A stretch of 64,000 nucleotides of DNA from Microlunatus speluncae (GCF_009299835.1 NZ_VKCZ01000021.1:310001-374000); one strand, 5' to 3'; counted from the stretch's first letter, positions 51,742-60,662 are shown. The notes: generated from the letters alone by a model not told the origin. Numbers and translations: made by a program.

Positions 51742-52803
51742 TCAGCCTCGCCGCGTCCGGCGCGCCGAGTGCTGGGCGGTACTTCTCAACTCATCCAGGG
51801 CGCGATCGGCGACAGCGCTTGCGAAACGCGATAGCTCGTCGAAGGAATCGACGACGGATCCATCGGTTTCCACCCGCAGGACGGAACCGTCTCCGATCGA
51901 CTCTGGCGGGTTGCTCACTAAGGTTCTCCCAATTACCGCGGTCAGAGTCAAATCGAGTCTTTTACCATGGACCGATTTGACTTTTGCACGGGCACCCACC
52001 GGAGCCGTACAACCGGCCTCCAGTCGGGCCAGAAACGACCGTTCGGTACGGGTCTCGGCGGCGGCCACCGGATCGTTGACGGCCTCGATCGCCGCCGTTG
52101 CCTCGGGGCCGAGCGTTTCGGCGATCTCCAGCGCCAGGGCGCCCTGGCCCGGCGCCGGCAGCATCAGGTCCTCGGCCAGGATCGCGGCCGGCAGCCCGGA
52201 CACCTCCAGGCCCTCGGTCTCGGCCGGGGCGGCCTCGGACAGCAGCCCGAGCCGGCGCAGGCCGGCGGCGGCCAGCACGACCGCGTCGACCTTGCCGTCC
52301 TTGACCAGCCCGACCCGGGTGTCGACGTTGCCGCGGATCGGCACGGTCTCGAGCTCCTGCCCGGCGGCGCGGGCGTGGTCGAGCAGCTGGATCGCCCGGC
52401 GCGGGGCGCCGGTGCCGATCCGCAGCGGCCGGTCCCGAGGCTCGGTCAGGTCGGCCAGCCGGCAGCCGATCAGCACGTCCCGGGTGTCCTCCCGGGTCGG
52501 CACGGCGGCGACCCGGAGGCCGGGGACCGGCGCGGTCGGCAGATCCTTGAGCGAATGCACGGCGAGGTCGATGGTGCCGTCCAGCAGCGCCTCGCGGACC
52601 TTGGCGGCGAAGATCCCGGTGCCGCCGATCTGGGTCAGCTCCCGCCGGTCGACGTCGCCGGTGGTGGTGACGCCCACGAACTCGGTGTCGACGCCGAGCG
52701 TCGCCAGCCGGGCGGCGACCCAGTCGGCCTGGACCCGGGACAGCGGCGAGGTGCGGGCGCCGATCCGGATCACCGATCCGATCCGTACGACAGGGTTGCT
52801 CAT
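51742..52803 (-). CDS. hemC: Porphobilinogen deaminase
   Basis: This 353-residue enzyme polymerises four porphobilinogens to hydroxymethylbilane. The dipyrromethane-attachment Cys is in LEAGCTAPVGA, and the start IRIGARTSPLSRVQA is typical. The C-terminal about 35 residues extend past the family core and are Arg/Ser-rich. ATG overlaps the hemA stop (ATGA). Confidence 0.95.
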   Translation of the reverse strand: MSNPVVRIGSVIRIGARTSPLSRVQADWVAARLATLGVDTEFVGVTTTGDVDRRELTQIGGTGIFAAKVREALLDGTIDLAVHSLKDLPTAPVPGLRVAAVPTREDTRDVLIGCRLADLTEPRDRPLRIGTGAPRRAIQLLDHARAAGQELETVPIRGNVDTRVGLVKDGKVDAVVLAAAGLRRLGLLSEAAPAETEGLEVSGLPAAILAEDLMLPAPGQGALALEIAETLGPEATAAIEAVNDPVAAAETRTERSFLARLEAGCTAPVGARAKVKSVHGKRLDLTLTAVIGRTLVSNPPESIGDGSVLRVETDGSVVDSFDELSRFASAVADRALDELRSTAQHSARRTRRG

Positions 52804-54071
52804 CGGCGGACCTCGGGCTTCATCACGGCGGCCACGGTCTGCGGGTCGAGCGCGAACAGCTCCCGCAGTACGGCCGCGTAGTCCACCGATTCACCGCCGG
52901 AGGCGAGCGCCTGGACCCGAACGGTCGGCGCGTGCAGCAACTTGTCCACCACCCGGCGGACCGAGCGGTGGATCTCCTGGCGCTCCTTGTCCCCGAGCTC
53001 CGGCAGCCGCGCGTCCAGCCGGTCCAGCTCGGCCGCCATCACCTCGGTCGCCATGGTGCGCAGCGCGACCACGGTCGGCGCGACCTGCGCGGCGCGGCGG
53101 GAGCCGAGGAAGTCGGCCACCTCGTTGCGGACCAGCTCGGCGGCGGCGTCGGCCCCGTCCTGCCGCTCGTCCTTCAGCCGGTCGCCGAGCCGGGCGATGT
53201 CGATCACCGCGATACCGGTCGCGGCGACGGTGGGATCGACGTCGGACGGCACGGCCAGGTCGATCACGGTCCGGATCGGGGTGCCGGTCAGCTGGTCGGC
53301 GCCGATCTTCAGGTCCCGGCCGCCGGTGCAGGTGAGCAGGATGTCGGCGCCGGCCAGCGCCCGGTCGAGCTGGGCCAGCGGCACGGAGGTGCCGGCGACG
53401 GCCTCCGCCAGCCGGTCGGCCTTGGCCTTGGTCCGGTTGACGATGGTCAACTCGGCCCCGAGGGCGGCGGCGGTCCGGGCAGCCAGGCTGGCCATCGATC
53501 CGGCGCCGACGACGACCATCCGGGCCCCGTCGAGGGAGCCGTGGTCATCGGCCAGCGCCTCGTACGCGGCGGTCACCAGGGAGCGACCGGCGGCGCCGAT
53601 CGCGGTCTCGGTCTGGACCCGCTTGCCGACCCGCAGCGCCTGCTGGAACAGGGCGTTCAGGGTGCTGCCTGCGGCGCCCTGCCGCTGCGCCGCAGACAGC
53701 GCGAGCCGCAACTGGCCGAGGATCTGGCTTTCGCCGACGACCATCGACTCCAGCCCGGCGGCGACGGCGAAGGCGTGGGCGACCGCACCCTCGTCGAAGT
53801 AGACGGCGCACTCGTCCCGCAGCTCCTCGACCCCGATCCCGGCGACCGCGGAGAGCTCGGCGGTCACCTCGTCCAGGCCGCCGTGGAACCGGGACACCGA
53901 GGCGTACACCTCGGTCCGGTTGCAGGTGGACAGCACCACCGCCTCGTCGACATGGACGCCGGCGACCAGTGCATCGGTCAGCTTGGCCGCGGCCGGTCCG
54001 TCCAGGGCGATCCGGGACAACCGCTCGATCGAAGTCGTCTTGTGCGAGACGCCGACCACCAGGATGCTCAC
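52800..54071 (-). CDS. hemA: Glutamyl-tRNA reductase
   Basis: This 423-residue enzyme commits glutamyl-tRNA to haem synthesis, reducing it to glutamate-1-semialdehyde for HemL. The catalytic Cys is in LSTCNRTEVYA, and the NADPH-binding region is VVGAGSMASLAARTAA. The C-terminal dimerisation helices end near the stop. It overlaps rex by four bases, so the first committed step is coupled to the redox regulator. Confidence 0.95.
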   Translation of the reverse strand: MSILVVGVSHKTTSIERLSRIALDGPAAAKLTDALVAGVHVDEAVVLSTCNRTEVYASVSRFHGGLDEVTAELSAVAGIGVEELRDECAVYFDEGAVAHAFAVAAGLESMVVGESQILGQLRLALSAAQRQGAAGSTLNALFQQALRVGKRVQTETAIGAAGRSLVTAAYEALADDHGSLDGARMVVVGAGSMASLAARTAAALGAELTIVNRTKAKADRLAEAVAGTSVPLAQLDRALAGADILLTCTGGRDLKIGADQLTGTPIRTVIDLAVPSDVDPTVAATGIAVIDIARLGDRLKDERQDGADAAAELVRNEVADFLGSRRAAQVAPTVVALRTMATEVMAAELDRLDARLPELGDKERQEIHRSVRRVVDKLLHAPTVRVQALASGGESVDYAAVLRELFALDPQTVAAVMKPEVRR

Positions 54072-54802
54072 GACTTACCCTTCCTCGACGCGCGGAGCTG
54101 GGGTGTGGACTCGGCGGTCGCCGAATCTGCTTTGCGCTGCTCGTGGTAGGCGAGGATGTGGAGTTCCTGGCCCAGGTCGACCTTACGCACGGTGACGCCC
54201 TCCGGCACACCGAGCACGGTGGCCGCGAAGTTGAGGATGCTGGTCACGCCGGCGGCCACCAGCCGGTCGGCGATGCCCTGGGCGGCCTCGGCCGGAGTGG
54301 CGATGACCGCGATCACGGCGCCGGTGCCGCGGACCACCTTCTCCAGGTCGGCCAGGTCGGAGATCGCCAGGCCGTGGATCTCCCGGCCGATCAGGTCCGG
54401 CGACGGATCGACCAGGCCGACCACCCGGAAGCCGCGGGAGTAGAAGCCGGAGTAGTTGGCCAGCGCGGTGCCCAGGTTGCCGATGCCGACGATCAGCACC
54501 GGCCACTCGTGGGCCGAGCCGACCTCGCGACCGATCTGCACCCGCAGATAGTCCACGCCGTAGCCGACGCCGCGGGTGCCGTAGGAGCCGAGGTAGGAGA
54601 GGTCCTTGCGCAGCTGGGCCGAGTTGACGCCGGCGGCCTGGGCCAGCGCGCCGCTGCTCACGGTTTCGACACCGCTCTCGGCCAGCGCGTTGAGCACTCG
54701 GAGATAGACCGGAAGGCGCGCGATCGTCGCGTCCGGGATCCCGGCCGACATGCCCTCCGAGGCCGGCCGGTCGGCCGATTTCGGGTGCGGTGTTGTCGGC
54801 AC
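54068..54802 (-). CDS. rex: Redox-sensing transcriptional repressor Rex
   Basis: This 244-residue regulator has an N-terminal winged helix (IPDATIARLPVYLRVLNALA; SAQLRKDLSYLGSYGTRGVGY) and a C-terminal Rossmann domain that reads NADH/NAD+ (VLIVGIGNLGTALANY). High NADH releases it from DNA. The GTG at 54802 has AAGGAG upstream; an internal ATG at about 54751 is possible. A near-consensus Rex operator lies 35 bases upstream. In Streptomyces the same gene heads a rex-hemACD operon and regulates itself. Confidence 0.95.
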   Translation of the reverse strand: MPTTPHPKSADRPASEGMSAGIPDATIARLPVYLRVLNALAESGVETVSSGALAQAAGVNSAQLRKDLSYLGSYGTRGVGYGVDYLRVQIGREVGSAHEWPVLIVGIGNLGTALANYSGFYSRGFRVVGLVDPSPDLIGREIHGLAISDLADLEKVVRGTGAVIAVIATPAEAAQGIADRLVAAGVTSILNFAATVLGVPEGVTVRKVDLGQELHILAYHEQRKADSATAESTPQLRASRKGKS

Positions 54803-54836
54803 ATCACTCCTTCGAACTCCCGGCAACTCTACGAGC

Positions 54837-54854
54837 TTGTGAATCTCTGCACAA
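54837..54854. promoter_or_regulatory. Rex operator (ROP)
   Basis: TTGTGAATCTCTGCACAA matches the Rex consensus TTGTGAA-N4-TTCACAA except for one base. It is placed to repress rex and the downstream hem and cytochrome c genes when NADH is low. Confidence 0.88.
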
Positions 54855-54977
54855 ACTCTGTGGCCGCTCTTCCAAGGTGCGCGGCCACGGACGATCGTGT
54901 AGGAAGGTCACAATGACCATCGATGGCGGGCCGGGCTCCTGAATTTTTTCGAGTTCCTGATCAGACGTAGCGATGAC

Positions 54978-55583
54978 ATGCTGGAGTTGGGTCTCCAACA
55001 CGTCGCCGTGGTCGCAGTTGCGCTCGCGTTGTCCTCGGTCATCGGGGTCGGGGTCGGGATCGCGGTCTATCGCACCAACCGGCCGCGCGAACTGGTCCTG
55101 GCCGCGGCCGGGATCATGCTGACCATTCCCTCGTTCGCCCTGTTCGTCCTGCTGATCGGGCCGCTCGGCCTCGGCCCGGCGCCGGTGGTGCTGGCCCTCA
55201 CGCTGTACGGGCTGCTGCCGATCCTGCGCAACACGATCACCGGGCTGCGGTCGGTCGACCCCAGCATCGTCGAGTCGGCCCGCGGGATGGGGATGAGCCG
55301 ATCGCGGCAGTTGCTCACGATCGAGTTGCCGCTGGCCTGGCCGGTGATCATCACCGGCATCCGGGTCACCGCCCTGATCCTGATCGGGATCGCCGCCATC
55401 GGCCACATCGTGCTCGGCCCCGGTTACGGCGAGTTGATCTTCGGCGGCCTGGGCCGGGTGGGCACCCCGGTGGCGCTCAACCTGGTGCTGGCCGGGATCG
55501 TCGGTGTGATGATCGTCGCCGTCCTGTACGACCTCGCCTTGAACCTGCTCCGAGTGCTGACCACGTCGAAGGGGATCCGATGA
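54978..55583 (+). CDS. Osmoprotectant ABC transporter permease (OpuCB-like)
   Basis: This protein has 201 residues from the first canonical start; five or six helices and the EAA loop ESARGMGMSRSRQLLTIELP. It is the first permease of a betaine/choline/carnitine importer. The reading frame upstream to 54939 encodes LNFFEFLIRRSDD, which resembles the normal N-terminus of such permeases, but only CTG is available there as a start. It overlaps the ATPase gene by four bases. Confidence 0.88.
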   Translation: MLELGLQHVAVVAVALALSSVIGVGVGIAVYRTNRPRELVLAAAGIMLTIPSFALFVLLIGPLGLGPAPVVLALTLYGLLPILRNTITGLRSVDPSIVESARGMGMSRSRQLLTIELPLAWPVIITGIRVTALILIGIAAIGHIVLGPGYGELIFGGLGRVGTPVALNLVLAGIVGVMIVAVLYDLALNLLRVLTTSKGIR

Positions 55584-56824
55584 CCTTGACCGCACCCGGT
55601 GGTGACCAGGCCGCGCCGGAGCAGTCCCGGCGCGTGATGATCAGGTTGGAGCAGCTGACCAAGACCTACCCCGGCGGGAAGAGGCCGGCGGTGGACGGCC
55701 TGACCCTCGACGTCAACGAGGGCGAGATCGTGATCTTGGTCGGCCCGTCCGGCTGCGGCAAGACCACCACGATGAAGATGATCAACCGGATCATCGAGCC
55801 GACCTCGGGCAAGATCATCATCGACGACACCGACGTCACCCGGACCGACCCGGACCAGTTGCGCCGCCGGATCGGGTACGTGATCCAGCAGACCGGCCTG
55901 TTTCCGCACCGGACGCTGGCCCAGAACATCGCCACCGTGCCGAAGCTGCTGGGCTGGGACGCCGCCCGGATCAGGAACCGGGTGGACGAGTTGCTCCGGC
56001 TGGTCAACATGGATCCGGACACCTATCGGGACCGCTATCCCAAGCAACTGTCCGGCGGCCAGGCGCAGCGGATCGGGGTCGCCCGGGCCCTCGGCGGAGA
56101 CCCGCAGGTGATGCTGATGGACGAGCCGTTCGGCGCGCTCGACCCGATCACCCGGGACCGGCTGCAGAACGAGTTCCTGCGGCTCCAGGCGGAGATGCAC
56201 AAGACGATCGTGTTCGTCACCCATGACATCGACGAGGCGATCAAGATGGGCGATCGGATCGCGATCCTGCAGGAGGGCTCGGAGATCGCCCAGTTCGACA
56301 CCCCGGAACAGATCCTGACCGCGCCGGCCAACGAGTTCGTCGCCGACTTCATCGGTGGTGGCGCCGCGCTCAAGGGCCTGCATCTGCGCCGGGTCGAGGA
56401 CATCGAGCTCGGCACCTGGCCGACGGTCGAGCCGGAGACCAACCCGGTCGCCGCCATGGATCTGGTGCGGCGGACGGATTGTGCCTGCCTGCTCGTCCTC
56501 GGCCCGGATCGCCGGCCGCTGCGCTGGATCAACGCCACCGACCTGCGGCGCGGCGACGGCCGGCCGCTGGACCAGATCGGCCAGGTGCCCGAGGCGGTCG
56601 TCGATCGCCGCACCTCCCTGCACGAGGTGCTGAACCAGATGGTCGCCGCCAACTACGCGACGACGGTGGTCGTCGATGATCGCGGCGGCTACCTCGGGGT
56701 GATCGACATCGACCAGATCAACGAGACGATCCGGGCCATGCGACGCGAGGCCGGTGAGCGGGACCGGCAGCGGATGAACACCGCGGACACCGACGGGCCC
56801 GGCCGGGAGGACGAGCCCCGATGA
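55580..56824 (+). CDS. Osmoprotectant ABC transporter ATPase (OpuCA-like)
   Basis: This 414-residue protein has a nucleotide-binding domain (Walker A GPSGCGKTT; signature LSGGQAQRIGVARAL; Walker B MLMDEP) and a C-terminal CBS region (about 280-390; LHEVLNQMVAANYATTVVVDD). CBS domains in this family sense ionic strength. It is coupled to both permease genes by four-base overlaps. Confidence 0.92.
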   Translation: MTLTAPGGDQAAPEQSRRVMIRLEQLTKTYPGGKRPAVDGLTLDVNEGEIVILVGPSGCGKTTTMKMINRIIEPTSGKIIIDDTDVTRTDPDQLRRRIGYVIQQTGLFPHRTLAQNIATVPKLLGWDAARIRNRVDELLRLVNMDPDTYRDRYPKQLSGGQAQRIGVARALGGDPQVMLMDEPFGALDPITRDRLQNEFLRLQAEMHKTIVFVTHDIDEAIKMGDRIAILQEGSEIAQFDTPEQILTAPANEFVADFIGGGAALKGLHLRRVEDIELGTWPTVEPETNPVAAMDLVRRTDCACLLVLGPDRRPLRWINATDLRRGDGRPLDQIGQVPEAVVDRRTSLHEVLNQMVAANYATTVVVDDRGGYLGVIDIDQINETIRAMRREAGERDRQRMNTADTDGPGREDEPR

Positions 56825-57612
56825 GCGTCGCCGCCCCGACCGACAGCCGGGAGCTGACCCCGCCGACGGTCGGCGTCTCCGCCGGCCGGCGCAGCCTCGC
56901 CGGCTATCTGGTCCGGCCGATCCTGGTGGTCGTGACCTGCGCCGCGATCGCCGTGGTGCTGGCGGTCACGCCGATGGACAGTCTGGAGGCCCGCGCGCTT
57001 GCCCTGCCCAACCTGCTGTCGGCGGTCTGGGAGCACATCCAGCTGACGTTCGCGTCGACCGTGCTGGTGGTGCTGATCGCGATCCCGCTCGGCATCCTGT
57101 TCTCCCGGCGCCGGCTCCGGGTGATCAGGCCACCGCTGATCGGGCTGCTCAATCTGGGCCAGGCCGTGCCGACCATCGGCGTGCTGGTGTTGCTCGCGGT
57201 CGGCTTCGCCTTCCTCGGGTTCGGCGCCGCGATCATCGGCCTGGTGATCTACGCGATCATCCCGGTGATGCTGAACACGATCGTCGGGCTGCAGCAGGTC
57301 GATCCCGCCGTGCTCGAGTCCGGGCGCGGCATGGGACTGTCGGCCCGCCAGGTGCTGTTCGGCATCGAACTGCCGCTGTCGGTGCCGATCATCCTCGCCG
57401 GGGTGCGGACCGCGTTGGTGATCAACGTCGGCACCGCGACCCTGGCGTCCTACATCAACGCCGGCGGGCTCGGCCGGATCCTGGTGGCCGGCATGTCCAC
57501 CAACCGGTTGCTGGTGCAGATCATCAGCGCCGTGCTGACCGCGGTGTTGGCCCTGCTGATCGACTACCTCGCCGGGGTGGCGGAGGATCTGCTTCGTCCC
57601 GCCGGCCTCTGA
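56821..57612 (+). CDS. Osmoprotectant ABC transporter permease (OpuCD-like)
   Basis: This 263-residue second permease has about six helices and the EAA loop ESGRGMGLSARQVLFGIELP. It pairs with the protein from 54978-55583 to form the channel. It starts inside the ATPase stop (ATGA). Confidence 0.92.
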   Translation: MSVAAPTDSRELTPPTVGVSAGRRSLAGYLVRPILVVVTCAAIAVVLAVTPMDSLEARALALPNLLSAVWEHIQLTFASTVLVVLIAIPLGILFSRRRLRVIRPPLIGLLNLGQAVPTIGVLVLLAVGFAFLGFGAAIIGLVIYAIIPVMLNTIVGLQQVDPAVLESGRGMGLSARQVLFGIELPLSVPIILAGVRTALVINVGTATLASYINAGGLGRILVAGMSTNRLLVQIISAVLTAVLALLIDYLAGVAEDLLRPAGL

Positions 57613-57672
57613 ATCCCTTCCACACTTGACCTCTTGACATACGTGAAGCCCGAAGCTGACCGAGGAGAACCG

Positions 57673-58605
57673 ATGAAACGCAGGGCACTGGCAACGATCA
57701 TGGCCGGAATCGTCACCGGGGCCGGCCTGTTGGCCGGCTGCGGCGCCGGTCCGCAGGGCGAGTCCGGTGGGCCGAGCGACGCGCTCTCCGGGGCGACGAT
57801 CACCATCGGCTCCAAGGAGTTCACCGAATCGAAGGTGCTCGGCCAGCTCGCGGCGGTGGCCCTGGAGAACGCCGGCGCCACGATCAACGACAAGACCGGG
57901 ATCTCCGGTAGCGCCACGGTGCGGGAGGCGCTGACGTCCAAGCAGATCGACCTCTACTGGGACTACACCGGCACCGGCTGGGTCAACATCCTCGGCAACT
58001 CCCCGACCGAGGTGCCCGAGGATCTGTACGAGCAGGTCAAGGCGGCCGACGCCAAGAACGGGGTCGCCTGGCTCAAGCCGGCTCCGTTCGAGAACGCGTA
58101 CGGCATCGCGGTGAAGAACCAGTTCGCCACCGACAACAACCTCAACACCCTGAGCGACGCCGCCACCTACATCAAGCAGAACCCGGATCAGGCCGCGGTC
58201 TGCGCGGCCAGCGAGTTCATCGCCCGGGACGACGGTCTGCCCGGGGTGCAGAAGGCCTACGGCTTCAAGTTCAGCGACGTCGTCGAGCTCGACCTCAACC
58301 TGGTCTATCCGCAGATCGGCAAGGACTGCGCCTTCGGCGAGGTGACCACCACCGAGGCCCGGATCAAGGCCAACGACCTCAAGGTGCTGGAGGACGACCA
58401 GAACTTCTTCATCGAGTATCTGGGCTGCGTCACGCTGCGCCAGGAGACTCTTGATCAATATCCGGCGATCGGCGAGATCATGGGCGCGATCAGCGACAAG
58501 CTGACCGCCGAGGTGATGATGGAGCTCAACGGCAAGGTGGATCTGGACGGCGAGACCGAGCGCGACGTGGCCGAGGAGTGGCTGCAGAATCAGGGCCTCA
58601 TCTGA
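57673..58605 (+). CDS. Osmoprotectant-binding lipoprotein (OpuCC/ProX-like)
   Basis: This 310-residue lipoprotein has lipobox LLAGC (Cys about 19) and then the family start ITIGSKEFTESKVLGQLAAVAL. The conserved IDLYWDYTGTGW forms part of the aromatic substrate box. It delivers betaine or a similar solute to the permeases. GAGGAG precedes the ATG at 57673. The stop is directly followed by a family A palindrome. Confidence 0.93.
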   Translation: MKRRALATIMAGIVTGAGLLAGCGAGPQGESGGPSDALSGATITIGSKEFTESKVLGQLAAVALENAGATINDKTGISGSATVREALTSKQIDLYWDYTGTGWVNILGNSPTEVPEDLYEQVKAADAKNGVAWLKPAPFENAYGIAVKNQFATDNNLNTLSDAATYIKQNPDQAAVCAASEFIARDDGLPGVQKAYGFKFSDVVELDLNLVYPQIGKDCAFGEVTTTEARIKANDLKVLEDDQNFFIEYLGCVTLRQETLDQYPAIGEIMGAISDKLTAEVMMELNGKVDLDGETERDVAEEWLQNQGLI

Positions 58606-58659
58606 CCGAGTTGTCAGAAATGAGTTGTGTCATGGGGCTTCTGAGTTCTGACAACTCGG
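58606..58659. repeat. Palindromic repeat family A, copy 3; terminator-like
   Basis: CCGAGTTGTCAGAA (58606-58619) pairs with TTCTGACAACTCGG (58646-58659). The first base follows the stop codon of the binding-protein gene, so it probably ends the opu operon. Confidence 0.9.
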
Positions 58660-58710
58660 GTGGGGGTTGTGGATAACGGCGCTCGCTCAGGTGGGATTGG
58701 GCGGGGCCGG

Positions 58711-59050
58711 AGGGCCTTCGCGACAGCCACAGGCCGCGCGAACCGAGCCACGTGCACCCGGCCGTGATCAAGCCCGACCTCCGTCGCCGCCCGTGGCCGC
58801 CGCCGAGAATCGCCCAACCGACCGCAGCCACTTCTTCGCGCCACCTCCCCGTGCTTCGCGACAGCTACAGCCGGCGCGAAGCACGAGAAACGGGGGCGAA
58901 GAGGCCGAGCGGTGATCATGGTCGGCCTTCCCTGGCCCCTTCGCGGCGCCAGAGCCGTAGCCGAACCCAACCCACCTTCGCCCCACCTCCCCGCCCTTCG
59001 CGACAGCAACAGCCGGTGCGAAGCAGGAGAAACGGGTGCGGAGAGGGCCT
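58711..59050 (+). repeat. Three-copy repeat family H
   Basis: The unit CTTCGCGACAGCnACAGCCG is seen at about 58715, 58853 and 58995. The last two are contained in 66-base near-identical blocks (58841-58906 and 58983-59049), each with a small stem of the form CTTCGCG...CGCGAAG. No gene is visible in 58660-59083. Confidence 0.8.
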
Positions 59051-59083
59051 CGAACGTGGTCGGTACGGTCCTCGTCGACCGGG

Positions 59084-59653
59084 TCAGTCGCGGAGGTAGG
59101 CCTCGCCGCGGGGGGACAGGCGGTAGCCGACCTCGAGGCTCTCGGTCAGGCCGAGGGCCTTGAGGCGGCGGACCCTGATCTTGAAATCGGGGCGAGGGAG
59201 GCCGAGTTCGGCGGCCAGGTCGGTGGAGACGACGGCGGGTCGGCGCTGGATCAGCTCCAGGGTCGGCCGGGTCCAGGGTTGGTCGGCGGCCCGATCCATC
59301 CGGCCCAGTTTGGTGTCCAGGGTCGCCCGGTCATCGGGTTCCAGTTGATCTTGCTGCCGCAGTGCGATCCTCGGGTCGGGGCCGGCCAGCCGGATCCGGA
59401 TCCGGTAGAGGTCGCCCTCCCCCTTGGCCCGGGTCCACTTGATCAGCGCTGCGAGGTCTGCGAAGCCAGACCGTTTCGCGTCGGTCGGCGTCAGCTTCTC
59501 CTCCGCCACCTTCTCGATCTTGGTCACCTCGACCAGCCCGATCTTGGTCGTGAACCGCGACCCGGGCTTCGGCCGCACCACCTGCCAGCGCCGAAACGTC
59601 CGATCGACCGTGCCGTCGCTGAGACCCCGCAGCGTGATCAGTGTGAACAGCAT
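59084..59653 (-). CDS. ASCH-like / winged-helix protein
   Basis: This 189-residue protein begins with a segment resembling ASCH/PUA-like domains (LSDGTVDRTFRRWQVVRPKPG, then a beta-rich GLVEVTKIEKV). It ends in a winged-helix-like region (STDLAAELGLPRPDFKIRVRRLKALGL). The family is widespread as hypothetical in actinobacteria; its role is unknown, RNA- or DNA-linked by fold. It is divergent from a toxin-antitoxin pair with 75 bases between. Confidence 0.75.
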   Translation of the reverse strand: MLFTLITLRGLSDGTVDRTFRRWQVVRPKPGSRFTTKIGLVEVTKIEKVAEEKLTPTDAKRSGFADLAALIKWTRAKGEGDLYRIRIRLAGPDPRIALRQQDQLEPDDRATLDTKLGRMDRAADQPWTRPTLELIQRRPAVVSTDLAAELGLPRPDFKIRVRRLKALGLTESLEVGYRLSPRGEAYLRD

Positions 59654-59680
59654 GGTGTTCGGTGCTCCCTTCCCTCGCCT

Positions 59681-59715
59681 TGGTGGCTACAATCAAGGTA
59701 CACAAGGTGGCTACA
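59681..59715 (+). promoter_or_regulatory. Promoter and direct repeats upstream of the antitoxin gene
   Basis: GGTGGCTACA occurs at 59681-59690 and again at 59706-59715. The first copy contains a -10-like TACAAT (59686-59691). The repeats are probably the antitoxin's own binding sites. Confidence 0.6.
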
Positions 59716-59728
59716 GGAGGAGACGGCG

Positions 59729-59983
59729 ATGGAGGTCGGAATTCGCGAGTTCAGAGATGCGCTGAGCCGCCATTTGGCCCAGGTCAGGGCGGGACACACG
59801 ATCACCGTCACGGATCACGGCCGCCCTTTCGCTCGAATTGTTCCCGTGGATCGACCAACCAGGCTGGAGCAGTTGCGTGCCGAAGGCCGAGTCGAGCCGG
59901 CACGCCGACCCAAGAGGCCAGCGCCTGACCCCGTGCCGGCGACCGGCACCGTGAGTGACCTGGTCGGCGACCAACGTCGATGA
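59729..59983 (+). CDS. Phd/YefM-type antitoxin
   Basis: This 84-residue protein begins VGIREFRDALSRHLAQVRAG and continues with the ITDHGRPFARIVP-like strand typical of prevent-host-death antitoxins. The C-terminal half (Pro/Arg-rich, then SDLVGDQRR) should bind and block the toxin. AGGAGG precedes the ATG at 59729. It overlaps the PIN toxin gene by four bases. Confidence 0.92.
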   Translation: MEVGIREFRDALSRHLAQVRAGHTITVTDHGRPFARIVPVDRPTRLEQLRAEGRVEPARRPKRPAPDPVPATGTVSDLVGDQRR

Positions 59984-60420
59984 TCGGCTATCTCGACACC
60001 TCGGCCTTTGTGCCTCTGGTGGTCGCTGAGCCGACTAGTGGCCTGTGTGGTCGATTCTGGGACGACGCGGACAGCGTCGTGTCGTGCCGGCTCACCTACC
60101 CGGAGACTGCCGCTGCGCTCGCGCAGGCCCAGCGAATGGGTCGACTGACCGAGCCAGGACTAGACGCCAGTCTCCGATTGGTGGCCGAACTCTGGCGCGA
60201 GATCGAAGTCGTCGAGGTCGACCAAGTCCTCGTGGAGCGTGCAGCAATCCTGGCCCGTCGATTCCAGCTTCGCGGTTACGACGCCGTCCATTGTGCGTCA
60301 GCCGAGCAGATCGACGACAACGATGTGGTGGCCGCCGCCGGAGACGGCAAACTGATTTCCGCGTGGCGAGAGCTAGGGCTGATGACGTTCGACCCCAACG
60401 CTCAACCGGACCAGGACTAG
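59980..60420 (+). CDS. vapC: VapC-type PIN-domain toxin
   Basis: This 146-residue PIN ribonuclease has the acidic set D6 (YLDTSAF), E42 (YPETAAAL), D101 (YDAVHCA) and D122 (AAGDGKL). It probably cleaves tRNA or rRNA when the antitoxin is degraded. Its codon use is less GC-rich than that of its neighbours. Its stop overlaps the stop of the converging glutaredoxin gene. Confidence 0.93.
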   Translation: MIGYLDTSAFVPLVVAEPTSGLCGRFWDDADSVVSCRLTYPETAAALAQAQRMGRLTEPGLDASLRLVAELWREIEVVEVDQVLVERAAILARRFQLRGYDAVHCASAEQIDDNDVVAAAGDGKLISAWRELGLMTFDPNAQPDQD

Positions 60421-60662
60421 CCCGCGAGAGCCATTCGCAGCCGGTGGGCGTCGACGCGCCAGAAGTCGTGTTGGGCGCCGTCGACGAAGGTGACCGGGAC
60501 CTGGTCGGTGTAGCGGCGGACCAGGTCGGGGTCGGAGTCGACGTCGGTGGTGGCCCACTGATCGCCGGTCTCGGCACAGACCGCCCGCACCACCTCGAGG
60601 GCCTCGTCGCAGAGGTGACAGTTTTGCCGGACCAGGATCGTCACCCGGGGCTGCTCGGTCAT
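60417..60662 (-). CDS. Glutaredoxin-family protein
   Basis: This 81-residue thioredoxin-fold protein has CHLC (C15, C18) and the cis-Pro loop QVPVTFVDG. It overlaps the upstream ligase gene by four bases. In many actinobacteria a similar gene precedes rex/hemA, and here it lies 5.6 kb from them with the opu operon and toxin locus between. Confidence 0.9.
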   Translation of the reverse strand: MTEQPRVTILVRQNCHLCDEALEVVRAVCAETGDQWATTDVDSDPDLVRRYTDQVPVTFVDGAQHDFWRVDAHRLRMALAG

